Assembly (NCBI RefSeq): GCF_024584805.1
Contig: NZ_CP075715.1
Coordinates: 7,287,526-7,351,525, forward strand
DNA from: Streptomyces sp. FIT100
GTDB lineage: Bacteria > Actinomycetota > Actinomycetes > Streptomycetales > Streptomycetaceae
Reading direction: 5' to 3'
Length of the DNA: 64,000 nucleotides
Position numbers and translations under genes: made by a program. The notes beneath the pieces are model-generated. The model ran no database searches, was not told where the DNA came from, and was given only the letters and a program-made list of their open reading frames with translations. Within the stretch, counting starts at the first letter, position 1, and each line of letters begins with the position of its first letter. Below are positions 7,348-15,942 of the stretch, one piece after another.

Positions 7348-8781
7348 TCACACCCGTTCGGCCGCCTCGTCGGCCGTGCTCAGCCGGGTCGGCGGCAGGA
7401 AGTCCCGCAGATGGCGCCGCTGCCAGCAGGCACCCGTGGCCCGCAGCTGCCGCCAGCTCGTGAACTCGTAGTGGTAGAGCCGTGCGCGCACGAACGCCGG
7501 CGGCGCGTCCGGGAAGGGGTTGCGGCGGAGCAGCTTCAGGGTGTCCCGGTCGTTGTCGAGCAGCCGTTCGACGAAACCTCCGAACCAGGGCCGGGCGTAG
7601 GCGGGCGAGAGCGCGGCGAACCACATCAGCCAGTCGAGGCGCAGATGGTAGGGGGCGAACTGGCGCGGCCACCGCCGGATGTCGCCCGGCTTGCCGTGGA
7701 ACTCGTACTCCCGCCACACCGTGCCGGGCCGCAGCGCCCGCTCGTCCGTGCCCTCGACGACCACCTCGAAGCGGACCCGGCCGACGGTGCCGAACGCCCC
7801 GTACGTGTTGACCAGGTGCAGCGGGTCGAACGAGCGGTTCATCGCCTGGCGGCGGGAGAGCAGATTGCGCACCGGGTGATAGCTCAGGGTCAGCACGAGC
7901 ACGGTCACGGCGATCACCAGGACCGCGTACCAGAGCGGGGGAGCGGGCAGCGGATGGGCCCCCGCCACCAGGGAGCCGTCGAGGGCGGAGACGGCCAGCG
8001 CGATCGTCACCCAGTTCAGCCAGGAGAAGTTGCCCGACAGGACCAGCCACAGCTGGGTCAGCGCGATCAGGGCGGCCGCGGCGCTCGCGATCGGCTGCGG
8101 GGTGAAGAGCAGCACCGGGACGAGCAGTTGGGTGACGTGGTTGGCGGCGGCCTCGACCCGGTGGAGCGGGCCCGGCAGACGGTGGAAGAACCAGCTCAGC
8201 GGACCCGGCATCGGCTGGGTCTCATGGTGGAAGTACAGGCAGGTCAGCCGGCGCCAGCACTCGTCGCCGCGGATCTTGATCAGCCCCGCGCCGAACTCCA
8301 CCCGGAACAGCAGCCAGCGCAGCAGCCACAGCACGAGCACGGGCGGCGCCGTGCGCTCGTTCCCCAGGAAGACCGCCAGGAACCCCGCTTCGAGCAGGAG
8401 CGACTCCCAGCCGAAGGAGTACCAGGTCTGGCCGACATTGACGATCGACAGGTACAGCGCCCACAGCACCGCCCACCACAGCATCGCGGTCCACAGCGGC
8501 AGGTGGTCGGCCGCCCCGCCCACGAGCGCGGCCGCCAGCACCGCACCGGCCCACGCGCAGCAGGCGAAGAACCGGTCCGTGTAGTGGAGTTGGAAGATAC
8601 TCGGCGCCCGCTTCAGCGGTACGCGCCGTACGTACGCGGGCACCGGCAGCATGCCGCGGGAGCCGATCAGCGCCCGGAACTGGAGGGCGGCGCCGAGGAA
8701 GCCCACGAGATAGATCGCGGCCAGCAACCGCTGGAATACGAGCCTGCTCAGCCAGTAGTCGGGTGCCGTGAACCACTCCAT
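7348..8781 (-). CDS. Lipase maturation factor family membrane protein
   Basis: A 477-residue polytopic membrane protein. The N-terminal two thirds hold about eight hydrophobic segments. The conserved core includes SFGWESLLLEAGF, RVEFGAGLIKIRGDECWRRLTCL and YHHETQPMPGP-like residues, typical of the LMF1-type family first described in vertebrates as an ER lipase chaperone. Its bacterial role is not established. The start (MEWFTAPDYW) has GGAGG six bases upstream, inside the end of the DUF1990 gene. The two genes overlap by 34 bp, so translation is probably coupled. It is the last gene of the yndJ-DUF1990-LMF operon. Confidence 0.88.
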   Translation of the reverse strand: MEWFTAPDYWLSRLVFQRLLAAIYLVGFLGAALQFRALIGSRGMLPVPAYVRRVPLKRAPSIFQLHYTDRFFACCAWAGAVLAAALVGGAADHLPLWTAMLWWAVLWALYLSIVNVGQTWYSFGWESLLLEAGFLAVFLGNERTAPPVLVLWLLRWLLFRVEFGAGLIKIRGDECWRRLTCLYFHHETQPMPGPLSWFFHRLPGPLHRVEAAANHVTQLLVPVLLFTPQPIASAAAALIALTQLWLVLSGNFSWLNWVTIALAVSALDGSLVAGAHPLPAPPLWYAVLVIAVTVLVLTLSYHPVRNLLSRRQAMNRSFDPLHLVNTYGAFGTVGRVRFEVVVEGTDERALRPGTVWREYEFHGKPGDIRRWPRQFAPYHLRLDWLMWFAALSPAYARPWFGGFVERLLDNDRDTLKLLRRNPFPDAPPAFVRARLYHYEFTSWRQLRATGACWQRRHLRDFLPPTRLSTADEAAERV

Positions 8782-9341
8782 CGCGGACCTCCGGTACCTC
8801 CAGTATCGGCCCCGGCCGTGAGGCGCCGCAGGGCGGTGCCGAGCCTGCGCGCGTACAGACGCTGGAGCGGCGGTACGAGAGGCCCGGCGAGCCGGGTGTA
8901 CCAGCGGGCCGGCCTGCTGAAGGCCATCACGGTGAACCAGACCGAGCCGTCGTCGCCGAGCTCCACCACGAAGGACTCCTCCCCGCTCTCCGGGTGCCCG
9001 GCCCGGGTGCCGTAGGCGAAGCCGGTGCGGTCCCGCTCGTACTCCGTCCAGATCACCCGGCACGGCGCGGTGAACCGTACGGGACCGAGGCCCAGGGACA
9101 CCTCGACGGACGCGCCCGGCTCGGCGTGCGGCGCCGAGGCCCGGATCCCGGCCCCCGTCGCCCGGTGCATCCGCCAGGTGGTGACCGCGGCGCCGGCGGC
9201 CTCGAAGACGGCGCGGCCGCGGCCGATCCGGGTGCGGTGGTGGAGGTGGTGGTACCCGTCGGGGAGGGGGCCGAGGCGGGTCGCCCCGACCTGGGTGTAG
9301 TTGAGGCCGTCGCCGGGGCTCGCGGGATCGGTGAGGTTCAT
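8748..9341 (-). CDS. DUF1990 family protein
   Basis: A 197-residue soluble protein with the DUF1990 pattern: N-terminal LNYTQVGATR, then GxGxxVFEAA-type residues and RDRTGFAYGTRAGHPESGEE. No enzymatic role is established for the family. The ATG follows a repeat-derived AAGGAG site at ideal spacing. It is reached from yndJ through a chain of micro-ORFs, and its 3' end overlaps the lipase maturation factor gene by 34 bp, so all three are likely made from one message. Confidence 0.85.
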   Translation of the reverse strand: MNLTDPASPGDGLNYTQVGATRLGPLPDGYHHLHHRTRIGRGRAVFEAAGAAVTTWRMHRATGAGIRASAPHAEPGASVEVSLGLGPVRFTAPCRVIWTEYERDRTGFAYGTRAGHPESGEESFVVELGDDGSVWFTVMAFSRPARWYTRLAGPLVPPLQRLYARRLGTALRRLTAGADTGGTGGPRWSGSRHPTTG

Positions 9342-9426
9342 GCGGTGGTCTCCTTCATGCGGTGGTCTCCTTCATGCGGTCGTCTCCTTCATGCCGGCGT
9401 CTCTTTCACGCCGGTGTCTCTTTCAA
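9342..9426 (-). repeat. Five 17-bp tandem repeats forming a ladder of coupled hexapeptide micro-ORFs
   Basis: Read on the minus strand, five 17-bp units run from the last codons of yndJ to the DUF1990 start. Three begin ATGAAGGAGAC, one GTGAAAGAGAC and the yndJ end TTGAAAGAGAC. Each of the four after yndJ encodes a start codon and five codons (KETTA or KETPA) and stops in TGA. That TGA overlaps the next ATG or GTG, because the unit is 17 rather than 18 bases. Each unit also contains its own AAGGAG or AAAGAG ribosome-binding sequence. Micro-ORFs lie at 9389-9409 (GTG), 9372-9392, 9355-9375 and 9338-9358. Confidence 0.9.
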
Positions 9427-10224
9427 CCGACGCCAGGCCAGCACCGAGCACAGGGCGAAACCGAGTGCGTTGCCGAGGCCGTGGGTGGCGGCCATCCAGG
9501 TGAGATCGGGGTGTGGAAGTCCGGTGGCCTCGCCCAGCGCCCAGCTCAGCGCGAGGAGCATCGTCGCCACCAGAACGGCCGCCGATACTCCGAACAGTGC
9601 GCGCGTCAGCCGTTCGGCGCTGTCCTCGCGCACATTGCGCCAGGTCAGCAGGGCGACGGCCCACATGCCCGCGGTCAGCACGAGCGCTCCGGCGAGCTCG
9701 GCCCAGTCGTCGGCGAAGTAGCCGGCGTGGACGAGCAGGGTCCCGAGAGGGACGCTGAGCGCCGCGAAGCGGCCCGTGGGCCCGTCGGCCGCCCCGCACA
9801 CAAGTCCGGCCACCAGGGCGGCGGCGAAGCCCGCGAAGTGGAAATGCGGCACGGTCAGGGCCAGGATCTCCAGGTCGAAGCCGAAGAGCCGGTGGCCCGA
9901 GCGCTCGGCCACCAGGGCGACCCCGGCGACCGCCGGGGTGACCAGGGCGGTCAGTACGGCGATCTCGGCAGGGGCGAGTGAGCGGGTGCGCCGCAGCCGG
10001 GCCGGGGCGTGCAGCGCGAGCGCACCCGTGGCGAGGGCGTACACCGAGGCCAGCGCGGTGGCGGCAGCGCCGCGCGGCAGCCAGAGCGCCACCGCGCCGG
10101 GGGCCGCGAGCAGCGGCCACAGTCTGCCCAGCAGCGCCGGCCCGGGTCCTCCGACGAGCCGCAGCCCCACCGGGACGATCACCAGCATGCCCAGCATCAC
10201 GATCGCGTTGACCAGTGCGTTCAT
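9406..10224 (-). CDS. YndJ-like membrane protein
   Basis: A 272-residue integral membrane protein with eight or nine hydrophobic segments and the histidine-rich TVPHFHFAGFAAAL region seen in the YndJ family, whose function is unknown. It is the first gene of the minus-strand operon with DUF1990 and the lipase maturation factor. Its last codons (LKETPA) are themselves the first unit of the downstream 17-bp repeat, which suggests the repeat grew out of the gene's end. Two palindromic operator-like sites lie just upstream of ATG 10224. Confidence 0.85.
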   Translation of the reverse strand: MNALVNAIVMLGMLVIVPVGLRLVGGPGPALLGRLWPLLAAPGAVALWLPRGAAATALASVYALATGALALHAPARLRRTRSLAPAEIAVLTALVTPAVAGVALVAERSGHRLFGFDLEILALTVPHFHFAGFAAALVAGLVCGAADGPTGRFAALSVPLGTLLVHAGYFADDWAELAGALVLTAGMWAVALLTWRNVREDSAERLTRALFGVSAAVLVATMLLALSWALGEATGLPHPDLTWMAATHGLGNALGFALCSVLAWRRLKETPA

Positions 10225-10240
10225 GGCCGCCCACCCCCTG

Positions 10241-10296
10241 CTTGAACGTGTTCAAGTTCCGGTATGGAGCTTAGAGGTGTTGTTGAACGTGTTCAA
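10241..10296. promoter_or_regulatory. Twin palindromic operators upstream of yndJ
   Basis: CTTGAACGTGTTCAAG (10241-10256) and TTGAACGTGTTCAA (10283-10296) are the same palindrome repeated, with centres 41 bp apart (about four helical turns). The nearer copy is 17 bp from the yndJ start. The geometry fits cooperative binding by a TetR-type dimeric repressor. No such regulator is encoded in this window. Confidence 0.65.
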
Positions 10297-10327
10297 GTGG
10301 CGAGGTCGACGGTTGTACGGCATGACA

Positions 10328-10341
10328 TGAGTGATCACTCA
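10328..10341. promoter_or_regulatory. Perfect palindrome TGAGTGATCACTCA
   Basis: A 14-bp perfect palindrome 36 bp upstream of the DUF6777 lipoprotein start and different in sequence from the two sites on the yndJ side. The divergent spacer therefore seems to hold operators for two regulators. Confidence 0.55.
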
Positions 10342-10377
10342 GCGTCAAATTCGGCAACAGGCGGGAGAAGGCGGGTC

Positions 10378-11721
10378 ATGTTCGAGCGCTCACGGAGGAA
10401 TCGCCGGTACGCCGGGCCGGCCGCGGTGTCGGCCGGCCTGTCGGCCGCACTGCTGATCACCGGTTGCAGCGGCCTGGCGGGCGACGGCCGGTCCGGCGCG
10501 CCCGCCCGCCCCCAGGTCCGGCTGCAGGCCGCCGCGGAGCAGGGGAGCGACCCCTTCACCGCCTCGACGGCCACCCTCACGGGCGCGGGCGGCAAGCTCC
10601 CCGCGCCCCACGCATCGGCGGGCGGCGCGGGGACGGCCCGGCCGGTCCGTACGGTGCTCGGTTCCAAGCCCGGGCTGTACGGCGGCGTCCACTCGGTCGC
10701 CAGCTGCGACGTCGAGCAGCAGATCCGCCTCCTCGTGGCCGACGGGGGCCTCGGCCGCGCCTTCGCGCACGGCGCCGGCGTCAGCCAGGAGGAGACCCCG
10801 GCGTTCCTGCGCGAGCTCACCCCCATGGTCCTGCGCGCCGACACCCGGGTGACGGGGCACGGCTACCGCGACGGCGCGGCCGACCGCTTCCAGGCGATCC
10901 TCCAGACCGGCACGGCGGTGCTGGTCGACGAGTACGGCTCGCCCAGGGTCCGCTGCGCCTCCGGCAGTCCGCTGGCCTCACCGGTGGTCGACCCGAGCGG
11001 GGCGGAGGAGCAGGGCAAGGCGTGGCCGGGCTACGACCGCGAGCGCGTTGTCGTCATCACGCGCGCAGCCCAGGTCATCGACAGCTTCGTGATCGTCGAC
11101 GTCGTGGGCAACACCTGGTTGTCGCGGAAGAGCGGCACGGACGGCGAGGCGGACATGAAGCCGGCCGCGCCGCCCGCGTACGACCCGGGGATGCACGTCA
11201 CCGAGGCGCCCGAGCCCCAGTCGGGCGGCCCGGACGCGGCGAGCCCGCAGCAGTCGGCGGGCTCCGGCTCGCTGCCGCCGATCCGGCCCGACGTGAGCAC
11301 CGGTCCGAAGCCGAACGCGAGCGGCACCGCAGCGGCGAACGGAAACGGGAACGTGAACGGGACGGCGAACGGCACCGGAAACCCGAGCCGTCAGGGCGTA
11401 CCGGCCGCGCCCGTGCCCGACGCCACGGGCGGGGGCGTCCCCGCCGACCCGAATCTCGACCCCGAACTGGGCGGCATCCTCTTCGGTCCGGACAGCGCCC
11501 CCGGCGCCGGGAACGCGGCGCCCGACGCGATCCTTCCGGACGCGGGCGTCCCCGATGCCGGTGTCCCCGACGCGGGCGCCCCCGATGCCGGAGTTCCGGA
11601 CGCCAGTGTTCCGGACGCTGCGGGGAACCCCGTGCCGGACGCGGCAGGGGACGCCGTGGAGGGCGCGGCGGGAGCCACTCCGGCGGCTCCCGCAGGCGGC
11701 GGTGGCGCGCGTCGCGGCTGA
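10378..11721 (+). CDS. DUF6777-type secreted lipoprotein
   Basis: A 447-residue protein with a signal peptide ending in a lipobox (LLITGC), so probably anchored outside the membrane. A conserved domain at about residues 95-280 (from GVHSVASCDVEQQ to VVGNTWL) matches what is annotated as DUF6777. The last 180 residues are low complexity: an Asn/Gly stretch, then repeated PDAGVPDAG pentapeptides. ATG 10378 follows GGGAGAAGG; the frame is open from 10264 but without a secretion signal there. Function unknown. Confidence 0.8.
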   Translation: MFERSRRNRRYAGPAAVSAGLSAALLITGCSGLAGDGRSGAPARPQVRLQAAAEQGSDPFTASTATLTGAGGKLPAPHASAGGAGTARPVRTVLGSKPGLYGGVHSVASCDVEQQIRLLVADGGLGRAFAHGAGVSQEETPAFLRELTPMVLRADTRVTGHGYRDGAADRFQAILQTGTAVLVDEYGSPRVRCASGSPLASPVVDPSGAEEQGKAWPGYDRERVVVITRAAQVIDSFVIVDVVGNTWLSRKSGTDGEADMKPAAPPAYDPGMHVTEAPEPQSGGPDAASPQQSAGSGSLPPIRPDVSTGPKPNASGTAAANGNGNVNGTANGTGNPSRQGVPAAPVPDATGGGVPADPNLDPELGGILFGPDSAPGAGNAAPDAILPDAGVPDAGVPDAGAPDAGVPDASVPDAAGNPVPDAAGDAVEGAAGATPAAPAGGGGARRG

Positions 11722-11740
11722 CAGGACTGAGCGGGACGGG

Positions 11741-11766
11741 CGGGTGGCCGATTTCCGGGCCACCCG
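11741..11766 (+). terminator. Hairpin terminator after the DUF6777 lipoprotein
   Basis: Perfect 9-bp arms CGGGTGGCC / GGCCACCCG around GATTTCCG, starting 19 bp past the stop codon. Confidence 0.75.
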
Positions 11767-11806
11767 TTCGCTCGAAAAATCGGACAAATGATGGCAGAGT
11801 GTGACC

Positions 11807-14032
11807 ATGGTTGATCGGGCAGCGGGTGCCGTGTCGCTTCCCGACGACTGGCCCGCCCATCCGGATCTGAGCCTGTCCCTCAACCACATGGGCAGCTTCG
11901 ACTGGGACCTCGACAGCGGGCTGATGCACCTGGACGAGGCCGCCCTCCATGTGTTCGACGTGACGGAGGACGAGTACGACGGGCGCCCCGGGAGCCTGGG
12001 GCACCGGGTCCCGCCCAGCGAGTCGACGAGGCTCGACAGCGTCGTGTCCCAGGCCCTGAAGAGCGGCGGCACCAGCTACGGCGCGTACTTCCGGATCCGC
12101 TGCCGGCACGGCGGGCTGCGCTGGACCCACACCCAGGGCTCGATCCTGCGCGACGTCAACGGCCGCCCGCACCGCATCATCGGCATCGTCCGCGACGCGA
12201 CCCAGGAGCTCGCCGACTCCACCGCCCGGGTCGAACTCGACGCCGAGCGCCGCCGCCAGACCAGCATCGTCGAGAGCACCACCGCCGCACTCGCCCACGC
12301 CAGGACCGTCCGGGACGTCATCGACGTCCTCAAGGACTCGCACGGCCTCGAACACCTCGGCGCCACCAGCCTCGTCATGGGCCTGCTGGAGTCCGGCAGG
12401 ATCCATCTCGTCGCCGAGGGCCCCGAGGGCTCGTTCGTGCCGGGCACCCGCTACACCCGGGTCGACGAGCAGTACCCGATGAGCGAGGTCATCCGCACCC
12501 TCGCGCCCCGGTTCATCGAGTCGAAGGAGGACTTCGCCGGCTCGTACCCGAGGCTCTGGCCGCACATCAGCGGGCTCGGCATCACCTCGGCCGCCTATAT
12601 GCCGCTGATCGCCCAGGGGCGCCCCATCGGCGCGCTCGGCCTCCTCTACAGCGACAAGACCGGCTTCTCCACCGAGGAGCGCAATCTGCTGGTCGCGCTC
12701 GGCAGCAGCATCGCCCAGAGCCTCCAGCGGGCCGTCCTCTTCGAGCAGGACCACGATCTCGCCGAAGGGCTCCAGCAGGCGATGCTGCCGCGCCGGATCC
12801 CGTCCGTGCCCGGTGCGCAGATCGCCGTGCGCTACCGCTCGGCCCGGCTCGGCCGGGACATCGGTGGCGACTGGTACGACGTCATCCCGCTGCCCGGCGG
12901 CCGTGTCGGCGCGGTCATCGGCGACGTCCAGGGCCATGACACCCACGCCGCCGCCGTCATGGGCCAGCTGCGGATCGTGCTGCGCGCGTATGCCGCCGAA
13001 GGGCACACCCCCGCAACGGTGATGGCCCGCGCCTCCGTCTTCCTCCACGAGCTCGACACCGAGCGCTTCGCCACGTGCATCTACGCGGAGGCCGACCTGA
13101 CCACGGGGGTCGTCCAGATGGTGCGGGCCGGGCACGTCGATCCGCTGCTGCGCGACTCCGAGGGCGAGTGCCGCCGTATCCCGGTGAAGGGCGGGCTGCC
13201 GCTCGGGCTCTCCGCCGAGTTCGGCCGGCTCGAATACCCGGTCGCCACCCTCGAACTCGACCCCGGCCAGACGCTGGTGCTCTACACCGACGGGCTCGTC
13301 GAACAGCCGGGCGCCGACCTGGACGACGGGCTGCAACTGCTCACCGCGATGGTCCGCAACGGCCCCAGGAACCTCCAGACCCTCGCCGACCGCCTCTGCG
13401 AGGAGGTCGACGACCGGGCGGGCGAGGACGACGTGGCGCTCCTGCTGCTGCGCCGGCACGGCGCGTACGCCCCGCAGAGCGGCGGGAGGCTCCAGCAGCA
13501 CGTCGCCCAGAGCGACCCGGAGGCGCTGAGCTCGGCCCGCCACATGATCCGCGCGGCGGTGCGGGCGTGGGGGGCGGGGCAGCGCGCCGACGAGATCGAG
13601 CTCGGCGCCGACGAGCTGATCACCAACGCGCTGATGCACACCGACGGCGGGGCGATCGTGACCGTACGCGTACTGCCCAGCCCCGAGCGGCGGCTGCGGG
13701 TCGAGGTCGAGGACTCCTCCAGCGCGCTGCCCCGGCGCCGGGACGCGGGGGAGTCCGGGGTCTCGGGGCGGGGGCTGATGCTGGTGGACCGGCTGGCGGA
13801 CGTCTGGGGCGTGGAGTCGCGCGGCAGCGGCAAGTGTGTCTGGTGCGAGTTCGCCGTCGCGGAGCGGGTGGCGCACCATGAGCCGCCGGACCACGGGCCG
13901 GACCACGGGCCGGACCACGGGCCGGACCACGGGCGGGACCATGGGCCGGGCCTCGGACCGGACTTCGAGCCCGACCTCGGACCCGGCCTTCAGCCCGGCC
14001 TGGAAGGCGACCCCGTCCCGCCGGACACGTGA
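11807..14032 (+). CDS. PAS-GAF-PP2C (SpoIIE) phosphatase with C-terminal HATPase domain
   Basis: A 741-residue cytoplasmic regulator, probably acting on a partner-switching (sigma/anti-sigma/antagonist) pathway. Domains in order: PAS (about 20-140, with FDWDLDSG and RWTHTQGS), GAF (about 165-310), SpoIIE-type PP2C (about 330-545, with GGDWYDVIPL, GDVQGHD and DDVALLLL metal ligands), then an RsbW-like ATPase (about 565-690, ADELITNALMHTD and GRGLMLVDRL). Phosphatase and anti-sigma-like kinase thus sit on one chain, a common Streptomyces layout. The tail has four 12-bp repeats encoding DHGP. I chose ATG 11807 (GGCAGAG upstream); GTG 11801 is an alternative. Confidence 0.9.
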   Translation: MVDRAAGAVSLPDDWPAHPDLSLSLNHMGSFDWDLDSGLMHLDEAALHVFDVTEDEYDGRPGSLGHRVPPSESTRLDSVVSQALKSGGTSYGAYFRIRCRHGGLRWTHTQGSILRDVNGRPHRIIGIVRDATQELADSTARVELDAERRRQTSIVESTTAALAHARTVRDVIDVLKDSHGLEHLGATSLVMGLLESGRIHLVAEGPEGSFVPGTRYTRVDEQYPMSEVIRTLAPRFIESKEDFAGSYPRLWPHISGLGITSAAYMPLIAQGRPIGALGLLYSDKTGFSTEERNLLVALGSSIAQSLQRAVLFEQDHDLAEGLQQAMLPRRIPSVPGAQIAVRYRSARLGRDIGGDWYDVIPLPGGRVGAVIGDVQGHDTHAAAVMGQLRIVLRAYAAEGHTPATVMARASVFLHELDTERFATCIYAEADLTTGVVQMVRAGHVDPLLRDSEGECRRIPVKGGLPLGLSAEFGRLEYPVATLELDPGQTLVLYTDGLVEQPGADLDDGLQLLTAMVRNGPRNLQTLADRLCEEVDDRAGEDDVALLLLRRHGAYAPQSGGRLQQHVAQSDPEALSSARHMIRAAVRAWGAGQRADEIELGADELITNALMHTDGGAIVTVRVLPSPERRLRVEVEDSSSALPRRRDAGESGVSGRGLMLVDRLADVWGVESRGSGKCVWCEFAVAERVAHHEPPDHGPDHGPDHGPDHGRDHGPGLGPDFEPDLGPGLQPGLEGDPVPPDT

Positions 14033-14055
14033 CGAATACCGAATGGTAACCGTAT

Positions 14056-14065
14056 GTAACGTTAC
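14056..14065. promoter_or_regulatory. Palindrome GTAACGTTAC in the WS/DGAT upstream region
   Basis: A 10-bp palindrome flanked by direct GTAACCG copies at about 14046 and 14077, in the AT-richest part of the spacer before the WS/DGAT gene. It is a candidate promoter or operator only. Confidence 0.3.
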
Positions 14066-14142
14066 TGTACTTGACCGTAACCGACCGCAAGCGATTGACT
14101 GCGTACTCCGGTGTTCCGGCCTTCAAGGACATGAGGACCCCC

Positions 14143-15534
14143 TTGAGCACTGAGCTTCTGGCACCCCTGGATCTGGCTTTCTGGCATCTGGAGACCGCCG
14201 ACCACCCGATGCACCTCGGTGCGCTCGCCCACTTCTCGCAGCCCGCGTCCGGCGAGCGCGACAGCGCGGAGATCCTCGAACTCCTCGCCACCCGCGCCGC
14301 CGCCATCCCGCGGCTGCGGATGCGGGTGCGCGACGTGCTGCTGCCCGTGGGCGGCGCCGCCTGGGCGGTCGACAAGGAGTTCGACGTACGGCGGCATCTG
14401 CGCCATGTCCGGCTGCCGGCAGGGGAGTTCGCCGAGTCCGCCGCCCGGCTCGCCGGAGAGCTGATGGAACGTCCGCTGGAACGCGGGCTTCCACCCTGGG
14501 AGATGTACCTTCTCACCGGCGGGCCCGGCGACCCGTTCGGGGTACTCGTCAAACTGCACCACGCCCTCGCCGACGGCATGCGCGCCGTCGCCATCGGGGC
14601 CGGGATCTTCGACGAGATCGCCGGGGTGGGCGCGGCCCGCTCCGGACGCGGCGTCATCGGCCTGCTGAACGGCGGCCGCAAGACCCGGCCGGTGCCGCCC
14701 AGGTCCTGGCTGCCGGGCCCCGGACAGGTCGCCGGCCTGGCCCGGGGCCGGATCGAGGAGCTGGGCCGGGCCGTCGGCGTCGGCGCCTCCCTCGTCGGCG
14801 CCTCGCTCGCCAGGGCCGGGCGGCTCGACCCGCGCGGCGGCGCCGTGCTCAGCGCCAGCTCCAGCGGTACGCGCCGACTCGCCACCGCCGTACTCGCCCT
14901 CGACGAGGTGCAGGAGGTCCGCAGGGTCGCCGGCGGCACCGCGAACGACGTCCTCCTCGCGATCGTCGCCGGGGCGCTGCGCCGCTGGATGACGGAGCGC
15001 GGTGACCCGCTGCCGGGGGCCGACCCCAGCGCGCTCGTACCCGTCTCCCGGCGGCGGCCCGGCGGCCCGCCCGGCTCCGGCAACAAGCTCTCCGCCTATC
15101 TGCTCCGGCTGCCCGTCTCCGAGCCCGACCCGTGGACCCGCCTCTACACGGTCCGCACCGGCATGGACCGCAACAAGGCGGCGGGTCCGCTGCGCGGCGC
15201 CGGGGCCGTCGCGGTCCTCGCCGACCAACTGCCGCCGCTCGCCCACCGCTTCGGCGCGCCGATCGCCGGGAACGCGGCCCGGATGCTCTTCGACGTGCTC
15301 GTCACGAGCGTGCCGCTGCCGCGGGCGTCGCTCTCGCTGGGCGGCTGCCCGCTGCGCGCGATCTACCCCATGGCGCCGCTCGCACGGGGCCAGGCGCTGG
15401 CGGTCGCGATGTCGACGTACGGCGGCGACGTCCACGTCGGCCTGGTCGCCGACGCCAAGGCCCTCCCGGACGTGGACCGCCTCGCCCAGGCGACCCGCAC
15501 CGAACTCGCGGACCTGCTGGCGCTGGTCCGCTAG
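14143..15534 (+). CDS. Wax ester synthase / diacylglycerol acyltransferase
   Basis: A 463-residue WS/DGAT that transfers acyl-CoA to diacylglycerol (or a fatty alcohol) in storage-lipid synthesis. The condensing-enzyme motif HHxxxDG is intact as LHHALADGMR, the N-terminal PLDLAFWHLE and HMHLG-like region is conserved, and the second-half GGTANDVLLAIVAG matches the family. I prefer TTG 14143 because GAGG is six bases upstream; ATG 14131 in the same frame has AAGG only two bases away. Streptomyces make triacylglycerol with such enzymes (the S. coelicolor enzyme is Sco0958), which fits the nearby glycogen genes as a second carbon store. Confidence 0.9.
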   Translation: MSTELLAPLDLAFWHLETADHPMHLGALAHFSQPASGERDSAEILELLATRAAAIPRLRMRVRDVLLPVGGAAWAVDKEFDVRRHLRHVRLPAGEFAESAARLAGELMERPLERGLPPWEMYLLTGGPGDPFGVLVKLHHALADGMRAVAIGAGIFDEIAGVGAARSGRGVIGLLNGGRKTRPVPPRSWLPGPGQVAGLARGRIEELGRAVGVGASLVGASLARAGRLDPRGGAVLSASSSGTRRLATAVLALDEVQEVRRVAGGTANDVLLAIVAGALRRWMTERGDPLPGADPSALVPVSRRRPGGPPGSGNKLSAYLLRLPVSEPDPWTRLYTVRTGMDRNKAAGPLRGAGAVAVLADQLPPLAHRFGAPIAGNAARMLFDVLVTSVPLPRASLSLGGCPLRAIYPMAPLARGQALAVAMSTYGGDVHVGLVADAKALPDVDRLAQATRTELADLLALVR

Positions 15535-15540
15535 ACCGGC

Positions 15541-15930
15541 CGGGGGGTGCCCCGCCCCGCCCCTTCCCGCAGTGTCGATGTGCGGCTCCGCCGCGTGGGG
15601 GGGGGCAAGCCCCCAGACCCCCACTGGGGCTCCGCCCCAGACCCCCACTGGGGCTCCGCCCCAGACCCCGATTGCGGGGGCTCCGCCCCCGAACCCCCGC
15701 GCCTCAAACGCCGGCGAGGCTGGCTGTCGGAGCCGTTTCCCCGCCCCGCATTTCCAGCCCGTTGGGGGCACCTCCCAGGCGAAGCTCTGGGGGAGATTGA
15801 GGACACGGGCGAAGGCCGTACGGGGGTCTGGGGCGGAGCCCCAGTGTGTGTGGCTTGCCCCCAGTTACGGGACGGGACGGGGCGGGGAAACGGCTCCGCG
15901 CAGCGGACTGCGCGCACGCCCGGCTTGCGG
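15541..15930. repeat. Repeat-rich intergenic region with long-range inverted repeat
   Basis: This gene-free spacer of about 400 bp contains copies of TGGGGCTCCGCCCCAGACCC (15620-15680) and a CTCCCAGGC/CTCTGGGGGAG hairpin near 15775. Its two ends are complementary: GAGCCGTTTCCCCGCCCCG (about 15729-15747) pairs with CGGGGCGGGGAAACGGCTC (about 15877-15895). It probably folds into one large cruciform or RNA stem and ends the WS/DGAT transcript. No credible reading frame was found inside. Confidence 0.6.
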
Positions 15931-15942
15931 CACGCTGGAGGC

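Noticed and set aside
11198..13942. A 914-codon minus-strand frame opposite the PAS-GAF-PP2C gene
   Set aside because: Shadow frame without motifs or start site; the plus strand has all PP2C and ATPase motifs.
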